11,773 nucleotides of DNA from Deferribacterales bacterium UBA4806 (GCA_002402635.1 DHGE01000130.1:1-11773), one strand, 5' to 3'; numbered from the stretch's first letter, positions 1 through 7,940 are shown. Numbers and translations are program-made. The notes: generated by a model from the letters alone, not told the origin.

Positions 1-1013
1 CAAGCCTTACCAGATTTAGCCCTTTTCCATCTATTAACTACATTATTATTTATTAAATAAGCTGGCTTGAAGACTCCAAAGGACCTATCAACATATGAAA
101 TATTTTTTTCGTCGAAAAGTTGAGATGAAATTATGATACTATCTGGAGTTTCTCTTTTATTTCTAAATAGATATGAAAATCTCTCATATCTATCAATTTC
201 TAACCATAGATTATAATGGTAAAATTTCTGTAATTTTTCTAAAATTGTGAATTTATCTATTAACATATTACCTGAAACAGTTTTTAATATATGATTTATT
301 CCCGTGATACCCTTTGTATTATTAAGTTTATTATTATACTTTATTGTTCTGAATTCATCATAATTTGAATTAAAATCTCCTAATATCATGTAATCACTAT
401 GTTTTTTTAGTTCTTTTATTTCACTCATTAATTTTTTTGCATAAATTAATCTGTGTTTTTCAGGCCATCTTTTTGATTTCCAATGGTTGACAAAGATAGT
501 CAAGTTTTTTCCTTCTATATTAATGTCTGTTCGTAAAATATCTCTAAAATCTCCTGGTATTTTTATATCTTTTTTCTTTAATATGGGAAAAACTGAAACA
601 ATAGCCGGGCGAATAGGTATTTCTTTACTATCTTTAACTATTGCATAATATTTATAATTCCTGCAATTATTATTTTTTACTGTGTTTATCAAATCTCTTA
701 AGGCACTCTCTGATTCAATTTCTTGAAGTCCCACAATATGAGCATCTAAATCACACAAGACTTTAGCAATATTTTCAATTTTTTTATGATATGTAACGTT
801 ATCCCATTTGAAGCCTGTAAATGGAATATATTCTGGATATTCTCTTGCATCATTATTAAGGTCAAATAGATTTTCAACGTTATAACTTGCAACTTTAAAG
901 GTAATTGCAGATAAATTAAGTGGAATTAATAATAGTAAAAAAAATACAGATGATGATATTTTAAACTTTAATATTTTATCTGTTTTAAAAAGTCCTCTTC
1001 TTCTAAGTGCCAT
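1..1013 (-). CDS. Exported endonuclease/exonuclease/phosphatase (EEP) family protein, C-terminus cut by window edge
   Basis: The frame is open from an ATG at 1013 to the window edge (337 complete codons) and was read codon by codon without a stop. Residues 1-36 look like a signal peptide: a basic start (MALRRR), a hydrophobic run SVFFLLLLIPLNL, and a likely cleavage after LSA. Then come the EEP (DNase I/APE1-like) fold motifs in order: YNVENLFD (44-51, metal-site Asn), LQEIE (metal-binding Glu98), VNHWKSK (His177), GDFNS (Asp213, Asn215) and PDSIIIS. The terminal SDH motif expected in this family lies beyond the edge. The family hydrolyses phosphodiester or phosphomonoester bonds; with a signal peptide I infer a periplasmic or secreted nuclease or phosphatase, substrate unknown. 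The start lies 46 bp inside the end of the epimerase gene. No other ATG, GTG or TTG precedes the signal peptide core, so this start is favoured although its Shine-Dalgarno is weak. Confidence 0.85.
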   Translation of the reverse strand, partial: MALRRRGLFKTDKILKFKISSSVFFLLLLIPLNLSAITFKVASYNVENLFDLNNDAREYPEYIPFTGFKWDNVTYHKKIENIAKVLCDLDAHIVGLQEIESESALRDLINTVKNNNCRNYKYYAIVKDSKEIPIRPAIVSVFPILKKKDIKIPGDFRDILRTDINIEGKNLTIFVNHWKSKRWPEKHRLIYAKKLMSEIKELKKHSDYMILGDFNSNYDEFRTIKYNNKLNNTKGITGINHILKTVSGNMLIDKFTILEKLQKFYHYNLWLEIDRYERFSYLFRNKRETPDSIIISSQLFDEKNISYVDRSFGVFKPAYLINNNVVNRWKRAKSGKA

Positions 1014-1933
1014 TTTATTGTTTTATCTACGCCATTTTCTAAATCTATTTTTGGCCTCCAATTAATGAGCTCATTAGCCCTGTCTATATTTGCCCAGGTT
1101 TTTTGCATATCAGCTTTATGGAAAGGTTCATACTTGATTTTTGCTTTTTTATTTAATTTAACTTCTATTAATTGTATTAATCTATTTAATTGTGAAGGTT
1201 TATTATTTCCCAGGTTAATAATATTATAGCCTGTGAGATTCATTGACTTAACTGTGCCATCCACAATGTCATCAATATAAGTAAAATCTCTTTCCTGAGT
1301 CCCATCTCCATAAACAGTTATCTCTTTACCATCATTTATTGATTCAATAAATCTGTATATACTCATATCAGGCCTGCCTATTGGGCCATAAACAGTAAAA
1401 TACCTGAGTATACTTATATTTAAATTATATAAGTGGTGATATGTATAACAGAGTAACTCTGCTCCTTTTTTAGATGCTGCGTAGGGAGACAGTGGTTTAT
1501 CAGATTTCACATCCTCTATATATGGCAGTTTGCAACCTGCATAAACACTTGAAGTAGATGCCTGAATAAACTTATCTATGTGAAAAATTTTGCACATTTC
1601 TAAAAGATTAAGCAGGCCTGTAATATTCGTATCATAATATACAAATGGATTCTCAATGCTGTACCTAACACCTGCTCGGGCAGCCAAATTAAATATGACA
1701 TCAATTTTGTGCGATACAAAAAATTGTTCAATCCTTTGGGTCTCAGCTATATCTAACTGGTAAAAAGAAAAGTTCTTATAATTATGAAGTCTCTTTAATC
1801 TATATTCCTTTAATTTTATATCATAATAGTCATTAACATTGTCCATGCCATATATTTTGTGGCCTTCCTGAAGAAGTGAATTTGCAACATAGTAACCAAT
1901 AAATCCTGCTGAGCCAGTAATTAAAATGTTCAT
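968..1933 (-). CDS. NAD-dependent sugar-nucleotide 4-epimerase, UDP-glucuronate 4-epimerase-like
   Basis: This 321-residue protein is an extended short-chain dehydrogenase. It has the Rossmann NAD-binding motif GSAGFIG (Gly7, Gly10, Gly13), the STSSVY active-site segment (126-131) and the catalytic YxxxK pair Tyr151/Lys155. The segment MDNVNDYYD (30-38) and GDGTQERDFTYIDDIVDG (209-226) are typical of UDP-glucuronate 4-epimerases (CapI/LspL type) within the wider UDP-glucose 4-epimerase family, so inversion at C4 of a UDP-sugar for surface polysaccharide synthesis is the likely role. The exact sugar cannot be settled from sequence alone. Length is about normal for the family. The ATG directly follows the cysS stop (TAAATG, no gap) and has little Shine-Dalgarno, suggesting translation coupled to cysS. 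No other polysaccharide gene is visible in the window. Confidence 0.88.
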   Translation of the reverse strand: MNILITGSAGFIGYYVANSLLQEGHKIYGMDNVNDYYDIKLKEYRLKRLHNYKNFSFYQLDIAETQRIEQFFVSHKIDVIFNLAARAGVRYSIENPFVYYDTNITGLLNLLEMCKIFHIDKFIQASTSSVYAGCKLPYIEDVKSDKPLSPYAASKKGAELLCYTYHHLYNLNISILRYFTVYGPIGRPDMSIYRFIESINDGKEITVYGDGTQERDFTYIDDIVDGTVKSMNLTGYNIINLGNNKPSQLNRLIQLIEVKLNKKAKIKYEPFHKADMQKTWANIDRANELINWRPKIDLENGVDKTIKWHLEEEDFLKQIKY

Positions 1934-3376
1934 TTATAAATTCTTGTGAATTCTATGGGTGGTATATTTTGTGCCATAAAAAGTATCGTGCAATTCAATG
2001 CCTTGTTTTAATAATGCTAATCTTATCTCATCAGCTTCAGCAAAATTTTTATTTTTTCTTGCCATATTCCTCTTCTCAATGAGTTCCATTAATTTATCTT
2101 CTGGTATTGAAAGATTTTCTTTAAACCACTCCTCTGGTTTTTTATAATAGATACCTAACACATCCCTTATTATTTTTACTGTGTTAAAAAAATCACTTTT
2201 AAATGCTATAAATGTGTTATTATCAATTTTCTGGTCCAAAAATTTATTTGTTTCTTTAATTAGTTCAAAAACAGCTGACAATGCAACAGGTGTATTAAAA
2301 TTATCATCCAATGCTTTTTCAAATTCGGCAATAAAATTTTCATAGATTGATTTATATTCGGTTTTATCTGTGCTCTTTTTTGTGCTAGCTTTGTAATCAT
2401 TTATTCTATCTAATAGTAGATAGAACTTTTCTACTGATTTTTCAAATTCCATTAAATTTTCAAGAGAAAAATCTAATGGATTAAGATAATGGCTGGAAAG
2501 CAAAAATAGCCTCAAGACTTCTGGAGAAAATTCATTTATTACTTCCTTTATTGTGTAAAAATTCCCACTTGATTTTGACATCTTTTCTTTATCTATATTA
2601 ACAAAACCGTTGTGAATCCAATAGTTTGCTAAAGGTTTTTCAAAGGCAGCCTCAGTCTGAGCAATTTCATTCTCATGGTGTGGAAAAATAAGGTCTTTGC
2701 CTCCTCCATGAATATCAAAGGGCAATCCTAAAAGTTTTGCACTCATCGCAGAGCACTCTATATGCCAGCCAGGTCTCCCCAACCCCCATGGTGAATCAAA
2801 GGCTGGCTCATTAGCTTTACTTTTTTTCCAGAGAGCAAAATCTAATTCATATTCTTTTTTTTCATTAATTTCGACCCTTGCTCCAGCTAATAGTTCTTCT
2901 AAATGTCTGTGAGAAAGTTTACCATAATCGTTAAATTTCTTTACACTGAAAAATACATCCCCATCTATTTCATAGGCATAATCTTTTTCTATGAGAATTT
3001 TGCAAATATTAATCATCTCATCAATAAATTCTGTTGCTTTTGGAGCAAAGTCAGGTGCTAATACATTTAATGATGTCATATCTTTATTATGCTCATTGAT
3101 GTATTTTTTAGATATTTCTTGCCATGTAACACCTTCTTGATTAGCTTTTTTTATAATTTTATCGTCTATGTCTGTAAAATTTTTTACAAATGTAACGTTA
3201 TAATTTTTATATATGAAGTATCTTCTTATTGTATCAAATACAACAGCTGCTCTTGCATGACCTATATGGCAATAGTCATAAACTGTAACACCACAGACAT
3301 ACATTTTTACTTCATTATTCTTTAAGGGTTTAAAGTCCTCTTTTGTGTTTGTTAATGTGTTGAATAATTTAATCAT
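1934..3376 (-). CDS. cysS: Cysteinyl-tRNA synthetase
   Basis: This 480-residue class I aminoacyl-tRNA synthetase charges tRNA-Cys with cysteine in the cytoplasm. Visible are the HIGH motif (37-40), the KMSKS motif (265-269), and the family's zinc-binding set: Cys28 in YVCGVTVYD, Cys208 in WHIECSAM, and His233/Glu237 in FPHHENE. These are offset by one from the E. coli enzyme (Cys28, Cys209, His234, Glu238). The C-terminal half is the helical anticodon-binding part, and total length is close to the roughly 460 residues of the E. coli protein. I chose ATG 3376 over an in-frame TTG at 3400. It gives the usual N-terminus MIKLFNTLT, and it forms an ATGA overlap with the stop of the upstream ABC gene, implying translational coupling; a GAGG sits 14 nt upstream. 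It appears intact, so it is probably the organism's functional cysS despite its unusual neighbours. Confidence 0.97.
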   Translation of the reverse strand: MIKLFNTLTNTKEDFKPLKNNEVKMYVCGVTVYDYCHIGHARAAVVFDTIRRYFIYKNYNVTFVKNFTDIDDKIIKKANQEGVTWQEISKKYINEHNKDMTSLNVLAPDFAPKATEFIDEMINICKILIEKDYAYEIDGDVFFSVKKFNDYGKLSHRHLEELLAGARVEINEKKEYELDFALWKKSKANEPAFDSPWGLGRPGWHIECSAMSAKLLGLPFDIHGGGKDLIFPHHENEIAQTEAAFEKPLANYWIHNGFVNIDKEKMSKSSGNFYTIKEVINEFSPEVLRLFLLSSHYLNPLDFSLENLMEFEKSVEKFYLLLDRINDYKASTKKSTDKTEYKSIYENFIAEFEKALDDNFNTPVALSAVFELIKETNKFLDQKIDNNTFIAFKSDFFNTVKIIRDVLGIYYKKPEEWFKENLSIPEDKLMELIEKRNMARKNKNFAEADEIRLALLKQGIELHDTFYGTKYTTHRIHKNL

Positions 3377-4290
3377 AGAAAAAGAGTACACCTCACGCAA
3401 TGAGTATTTGATAGGTTAACTAATTCAATAATATCTTTACATTTATCATTGAAATAATTGCATCTGTTAGAAAAAGGGCAATATCCTGTATTCTCATAAT
3501 AGGTTGTAGTAAATAACTTTTCTTTTGATGCTTTAATAAGCATTTTTGTATATGGATGTAATGTGTTGTCAAAAATATCTTTTTTTGTTCCTTTTTCTAA
3601 AAGTAGCCCTTTATAAAACACATAGATCTCATCGCATAGATATTTAATAATTGCAAGATCATGAGAGACCAAAACAATTGATTTGCCTGCTTTTTGTTTT
3701 AGTGATCTGAAAAAATTTATTATTTGCCCCTGAACTGATACATCAAGTGCACTAACAGGCTCATCTGCTATTATTATATCTGGGTCTAACATTAAAGCTC
3801 TGGCAATAGACAAACGCTGCCTTTGCCCTCCAGAATATTCATGGGGATATCTAAACAAATCATCTTTACTCATGCCAATGTTTTCTAATAATGAATCTAG
3901 TTTTTTATAAAAATCAGATTTATTCTTGTAATAAATTTTGTAACCATCTTTAAATGTAGTAATGAGCTTCAGTCTCGGATTGAAAGAAGAGTAGGGGTCC
4001 TGCAAGACAATCTGTACGTTTTTTCTGTAGTTTTTAAAATTGCTTTTGTTATATATATCTATATTTTTGTAGTAGATATGACCTTTATCTGGTCTTATTA
4101 TACCAGCTAAAATTTTTGCCAAGGTAGTTTTTCCACTTCCACTCTCACCAACTATACCTGTAGAAAAACCTTTTTTTATTACTATGCTAAAACTATCTAA
4201 GGCATTTATTCTTATTTTTTTAAATAGGCCAGTTTTTTTTCTTATGGTATAATTTTTTTTTATATTTTCTGCAGTTAGTAAAGTTTCCAT
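3373..4290 (-). CDS. ABC transporter ATP-binding protein, oligopeptide/dipeptide (OppF/DppF) type
   Basis: This 305-residue protein is an ABC ATPase with every nucleotide-binding motif intact: Walker A GESGSGKT (48-55), Q-loop Gln97 in QDPYSSFNPR, signature YSGGQRQR (152-159), Walker B DIIIADE (171-177) and H-loop His210. QDPYSSFNPR and the C-terminal cysteine region starting at CPFSNRC (271-277) are characteristic of the OppF/DppF/NikE group, which powers uptake of peptides, nickel or similar solutes at the inner membrane. Further cysteines are Cys284, Cys298 and Cys301. Such ATPases normally pair with an OppD-like partner, two permeases and a binding protein; none is in the window. The ATG overlaps the symporter stop by one base (TAATG) with no Shine-Dalgarno, and its own stop overlaps the cysS start (ATGA), so it is probably translated by coupling. 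Substrate unknown. Confidence 0.92.
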   Translation of the reverse strand: METLLTAENIKKNYTIRKKTGLFKKIRINALDSFSIVIKKGFSTGIVGESGSGKTTLAKILAGIIRPDKGHIYYKNIDIYNKSNFKNYRKNVQIVLQDPYSSFNPRLKLITTFKDGYKIYYKNKSDFYKKLDSLLENIGMSKDDLFRYPHEYSGGQRQRLSIARALMLDPDIIIADEPVSALDVSVQGQIINFFRSLKQKAGKSIVLVSHDLAIIKYLCDEIYVFYKGLLLEKGTKKDIFDNTLHPYTKMLIKASKEKLFTTTYYENTGYCPFSNRCNYFNDKCKDIIELVNLSNTHCVRCTLFL

Positions 4291-5771
4291 TATAAATTTT
4301 CATTAATCTTATGAGCTTTATATATAATATAGCTTAAAAATGCGAAAGTACCAATAATTAAAATCCTTTCTATCCATATATAAATATTAGCCTTTGCTAT
4401 AAAATATGGCGCATCTGAAATACTCCAGGAGACAAGCATCAAAATAAGAAAGAGAGGTGTGACATATTTTACAACATATTTAAAAATGTTAGGTATTTTC
4501 ATTTTAGCCCCTTTGTTCAACTCTTCCCAGGCCTTATCTATTCCCATTATCCAGGCAAACATTATAACTTCAATGAGACTTATTATAACTAAAAAGAGGG
4601 CACCTACCCAGAAATCTACTTCATCAAAAACACCTTTATTATACCATAGTATGGGAGGTAATGATAAAATAAAAACGATGAGTAGAGTTAAAATTGTTGA
4701 TTTTTTATTTGTATAATTAAAATTATCTTTTAAAAAAGTAATGAAGGATTGGCAGGAAGCAAGTATAGTTGTTATGCCTGCAAGAAAGAGTAGTAAAAAC
4801 CAGAGAGCACCAAAAACACTTCCAAAAGCCATTTTTTCCAATACCATGGGCATTGCAATAAAAGCAATATTGTAGCCTTCCATCATTTCAGGTTGAATAC
4901 TTCCCATAAAATAAAAGATGACTGGTATAGCAATAGTTCCACCAATTATTACTTCAGCAAATTCATTAAGGGATGTTTGTGTTAATGGACCTAATGCTAT
5001 GTCGTCTTCTTCTCTGAGGTAGCTTGCATAAACTGAAATTTCCTGTCCAATTGAAAGTGTAAAGAAGATTTGGCCAGCTGCCATTATCCATATTTTCCAG
5101 TCTAATAGGTGAGAATAATTTGGCTCCCATATATAAGCAAGTCCTTTAAAAATGTTAGGACCCAACAAAACCACTCTTATGGTAAGTATAATACCGATAA
5201 TGAATAGCAAAGGCATAAAAAAATTATTGAATTTTTCAATACCTCCTTTGATACCCTTAGAAAGAACAATGTAAAGTAAAAATAACGTTAATAAATATGG
5301 AATTAACGAAAAAATGCTTATGTTTAAATCTGCGTTATTAGTACCAATAAAATTTTGTAAAAATAAAGTTTTATCTTTATCTACATATGAGCCAATTAGC
5401 GAGAAAAAAGCATAACCTAAATTCCATGACACCACATAGGTGTAGTATGATGCAATTAAGACAGGAATAGATAATCCAAAAACCCCCAAGTATTTTGAGT
5501 ACTTATTTTTCCAAATTTTATGGAATATAAAAGGGTGTGTTCCCTGACCTCTCTTGCCTCCATACCGGCCTATGGTCCACTCAACCCACAAAAGAGGGAT
5601 GCCTAATATGAGTAGGGAAATAAAATAGGGAATCATGAAGGAGCCGCCAATTTCACTTTTTGCAATTTGGGCAGGGAACCTGACGAAGTTGCCAAGGCCA
5701 ATTGATGTGGCAGACATTGCAAGTATAACGCCTACCCGTGTTGACCAGACTTCTCTTTTATAGTCTTTCAT
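4290..5771 (-). CDS. Neurotransmitter:sodium symporter (SNF/NSS) family transporter, LeuT-like
   Basis: This 493-residue, about 12-helix inner-membrane protein resembles Aquifex LeuT, as I recall its sequence, from end to end (for example GRYGG, YLGVFGL, GQIFFTLS, DKAWEELN). The family couples sodium influx to uptake of amino acids. Retained by comparison with LeuT are GLGNFVRFP in TM1 (Asn28, Arg31), Tyr110 in TM3, FTLS in TM6 (237-240), Asn269 and Glu273 in TM7 (Glu at the chloride-site position, as in chloride-independent LeuT), and Asp386 in TM10. Altered positions are Ala21-Thr22-Ser23 where LeuT has Gly20-Asn21-Ala22, Gln243 for Phe259 with one residue fewer in the following TM6 stretch, Thr335 for Ser355, and Ser339 for Ile359. 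A substrate other than leucine is inferred. The start gives an N-terminus closely matching LeuT. It is the first gene of the minus-strand operon. Confidence 0.93.
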   Translation of the reverse strand: MKDYKREVWSTRVGVILAMSATSIGLGNFVRFPAQIAKSEIGGSFMIPYFISLLILGIPLLWVEWTIGRYGGKRGQGTHPFIFHKIWKNKYSKYLGVFGLSIPVLIASYYTYVVSWNLGYAFFSLIGSYVDKDKTLFLQNFIGTNNADLNISIFSLIPYLLTLFLLYIVLSKGIKGGIEKFNNFFMPLLFIIGIILTIRVVLLGPNIFKGLAYIWEPNYSHLLDWKIWIMAAGQIFFTLSIGQEISVYASYLREEDDIALGPLTQTSLNEFAEVIIGGTIAIPVIFYFMGSIQPEMMEGYNIAFIAMPMVLEKMAFGSVFGALWFLLLFLAGITTILASCQSFITFLKDNFNYTNKKSTILTLLIVFILSLPPILWYNKGVFDEVDFWVGALFLVIISLIEVIMFAWIMGIDKAWEELNKGAKMKIPNIFKYVVKYVTPLFLILMLVSWSISDAPYFIAKANIYIWIERILIIGTFAFLSYIIYKAHKINENL

Positions 5772-5779
5772 CTATAAAG

Positions 5780-5808
5780 GATATACAAAAAATGTTTCAC
5801 ATTTACAA
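5780..5808 (-). promoter_or_regulatory. Possible sigma70-type promoter for the symporter operon
   Basis: Read on the minus strand, TTGTAA (5808-5803) and TATATC (5785-5780) are separated by 17 bp. The -10 box ends only 8 nt before the symporter ATG, so the transcript would be leaderless or nearly so, which fits the lack of a Shine-Dalgarno there. The match is modest and AT-rich DNA gives chance hits, so this is tentative. Confidence 0.3.
5790..5804. repeat. 15-bp inverted repeat, candidate operator
   Basis: AAATGT and ACATTT form perfect 6-bp arms around a 3-bp TTC spacer. The repeat overlaps the spacer and the edge of the -35 box of the possible symporter promoter, where a repressor would act. 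I do not recognise it as the site of any particular regulator, and a chance palindrome in AT-rich DNA is possible. Confidence 0.3.
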
Positions 5809-5869
5809 GTTTTTAATTTTATAAATTGAATTAAACAATTACATAAATTTTGAATTTTTTAAAAAAACA

Positions 5870-5898
5870 TTGATTTTTTATAGGAGTTGTATTATATT
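5870..5898 (+). promoter_or_regulatory. Sigma70-type promoter for the chemoreceptor gene
   Basis: TTGATT (5870-5875) and TATATT (5893-5898) are separated by exactly 17 bp, a good housekeeping-sigma match, about 47 bp upstream of the chemoreceptor ATG. I saw no sigma28-type flagellar promoter (TAAA...GCCGATAA), which drives many chemoreceptor genes elsewhere. Confidence 0.55.
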
Positions 5899-5945
5899 TA
5901 AAAGTTTTCTTAGGAATATAATTTCTATTTTTTCAGGAGAACAGT

Positions 5946-7940
5946 ATGTCTGAAAAAATTTCTTTTACTAAAAAAATAGCCACAAAATTTGTGCTAGTAG
6001 CTAGCATCAGCACTCTCATATTATTTGTTATTTTAGGTACAGTTATTTTTAATGAAATCAAAAAAAGGGCATTAGTTGCATATACTAATTTTGCTGAAAG
6101 TACAGTTAATGGTATTACAAAAAATATACTTGATTGGACTGGGAAAACTACACAATATGCTAGAATATTAGCAAAAAATGAAGCAATAAAAAGTGCACTG
6201 ATTTATCCAGATAATCCAGAACATCTAAAATCTGCAAAATCATTATTAAAATTTGCAATGGGAGATGACCCATCATTAGTTGATATAGTTATATTGCCTC
6301 TTCATAAAGGCGAAGATGTAACCAGTCAGAAAATCCAAGATGGTAAAATTATTGTAACAGGTAAAGTTGATAAATTAGTAGGTGTAAGCCTTTTAAGGGA
6401 TGATTATATACAAGAAATATTGAAAGGTAAAGAATACTATGTAGGTGAAGCCTATTATTCGAATGGAACAGGTAAACCGATGCTGCCCATTGCTGCAGCA
6501 GTTTATGATAATGCAAACAACCTCATTGGCGCTGTAGTAATAGGTGTATATCTCACATATTTTACAACAACCTATGTTAAGGGATTTTCTGCAAACGATG
6601 ATAGCTATATTTTTATAGTAGATGAAAGAAAAAGGATTATTTCTCACTCTGATGAGACTTTTATACTAAACAGTAATGTAGCTCAAGAAGTTGATCATTT
6701 ATTAAGGGGAGTAATTAGTGGAAAAACTCATTTTGTAGATGTTTTTAGAGGTACTAAAAAGCATTATTTTATTGCTACAGTGCCTATTGATAAAGAATAT
6801 GTAAGAGACAAGTGGTATATAACAATGGCTGTGCCAGAGGCAGATATACTATTAGGTGCCTATGGTTCATTAAAAATTATAGTAATATCTTGTTTTGCCT
6901 TATTAATTATTATACTCTTTGGCTTAAAATATTTGTTTAAGTTTGTTGTGCAGAGCCCACTTGAAATGGTTACTAATTCACTTATGTGTATTTCATCGGG
7001 CGCAGGTGATTTGTCCCAGAGATTAGAAGTAAAGACAAAGGATGAATTCTATTTGCTTACTAAATATTATAACAAATCAATGGACGCAATAGCTAATATT
7101 ATTATTAAAGTAAAAGAGCTAATTAGCTCAGTATCATCTGCCTCTGCTCAAGTATCCTCATCAATGGAGGAAACAAGTAGAACTGTAGAGGAACAGACAT
7201 CTCAACTATCAGAGATTGCCTCATCAGTGGAGGAATTATCTGCAGCAGGCAATTCTGAAAAAGATATAGTCGAGGAAGCCAAAAAGAAGGCAGTTGAGGC
7301 AAGGGATAAAACATATAAGGGTAGTGATACAATAAATAAGGTTATGAATCTCATTAATAAAGTGGGAGAAAACAGCTTAAACCTTTCAGAGACAATTAAA
7401 GGATTAACTGCTTCTACATCTAAAATAGGTTCTATACTTGATGTAATCAATGACATAGCAGATCAGACAAATCTATTAGCACTGAATGCTGCCATTGAGG
7501 CAGCAAGAGCAGGAGAAGCAGGCAGGGGCTTTGCAGTGGTAGCCGAAGAAGTGAGGAAATTAGCAGAACGCACAACTTCATCTACCAAGGAGATACTGGA
7601 TATTATAACAAATATTGGTAAAGAAGTAGAAGTAGTAGATAAACAGATGAATGAAACAGAATCATCAGTAGAAAAATCTAAACAATCAGCCACTGAAGCA
7701 GATGCAATATTCAAGGATATTGTAGAAATTGTAGATGCTGTGTATGAATCATCAAATCAGATTGAGCTAACAGTAAATGAACAGATTAATGCTCTTGTAA
7801 AAACCAATGACAACGTGCAGGTAATATCCTCGGCAAGTGAGGAAACATCTCGTGCTGTTATGGAAGTTACTAACACGATTACAAACTTACAAAAAGAGTT
7901 AGAAGAATTAAAAGCTTTGATAGATAAGTTTAAGACATAA
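5946..7940 (+). CDS. Methyl-accepting chemotaxis protein with periplasmic dCache sensor
   Basis: This 664-residue transmembrane chemoreceptor detects a ligand outside the inner membrane and controls CheA via CheW to steer motility. TM1 is at about 13-36. A large periplasmic double-Cache (dCache) domain spans about 37-300, TM2 about 308-330, and a HAMP linker about 331-383 (SPLEMV...GDLSQRL...DEF). The long signalling hairpin spans about 390-664, its conserved tip around 504-543 including QTNLLALNAAIEAAR and GRGFAVVAEEVRKLA. Glu/Gln/Ser-rich stretches such as EETSRTVEEQ (408-417) and SEETSRA (631-637) look like methylation sites. No C-terminal CheR-tethering pentapeptide is seen. The Cache domain lacks the RxWY-type motif of known amino-acid dCache receptors (it has LRDDY), so the ligand is unknown. 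A strong AGGAG lies 6 nt before the ATG, fixing the start. Gene 7965 follows after 24 bp, probably in the same transcript. Confidence 0.96.
   Translation: MSEKISFTKKIATKFVLVASISTLILFVILGTVIFNEIKKRALVAYTNFAESTVNGITKNILDWTGKTTQYARILAKNEAIKSALIYPDNPEHLKSAKSLLKFAMGDDPSLVDIVILPLHKGEDVTSQKIQDGKIIVTGKVDKLVGVSLLRDDYIQEILKGKEYYVGEAYYSNGTGKPMLPIAAAVYDNANNLIGAVVIGVYLTYFTTTYVKGFSANDDSYIFIVDERKRIISHSDETFILNSNVAQEVDHLLRGVISGKTHFVDVFRGTKKHYFIATVPIDKEYVRDKWYITMAVPEADILLGAYGSLKIIVISCFALLIIILFGLKYLFKFVVQSPLEMVTNSLMCISSGAGDLSQRLEVKTKDEFYLLTKYYNKSMDAIANIIIKVKELISSVSSASAQVSSSMEETSRTVEEQTSQLSEIASSVEELSAAGNSEKDIVEEAKKKAVEARDKTYKGSDTINKVMNLINKVGENSLNLSETIKGLTASTSKIGSILDVINDIADQTNLLALNAAIEAARAGEAGRGFAVVAEEVRKLAERTTSSTKEILDIITNIGKEVEVVDKQMNETESSVEKSKQSATEADAIFKDIVEIVDAVYESSNQIELTVNEQINALVKTNDNVQVISSASEETSRAVMEVTNTITNLQKELEELKALIDKFKT

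Larger units (their letters stand above)
5772..5945. promoter_or_regulatory. Divergent intergenic control region
   Basis: This 174-bp, very AT-rich gap separates the minus-strand transport/cysS operon from the plus-strand signalling genes. Both flanking genes start outward from it, so it must carry promoters for both directions. No coding frame, RNA gene or strong terminator hairpin is apparent. Individual elements are listed separately. Confidence 0.8.

Noticed and set aside
3089..3325. 78-codon plus-strand open frame inside cysS
   Set aside because: It is antisense to the conserved catalytic domain of cysS, with a Phe/Ile/Cys-rich composition typical of a shadow frame.
3377..3400. TTG start for cysS at 3400 (eight extra residues)
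   Set aside because: ATG 3376 gives the family-typical MIKLFNTLT start and an ATGA overlap with the upstream gene.
3377..3460. T-box or other riboswitch leader for cysS
   Set aside because: There is no untranslated leader: the upstream gene's coding sequence overlaps the cysS start codon.
4459..4716. 85-codon plus-strand open frame inside the symporter gene
   Set aside because: It is antisense to the symporter C-terminal helices and shows no domain or ribosome binding site.
5824..5840. Inverted repeat AATTG-N7-CAATT in the divergent intergenic region
   Set aside because: Five-base A/T-dominated arms are expected by chance in DNA this AT-rich.
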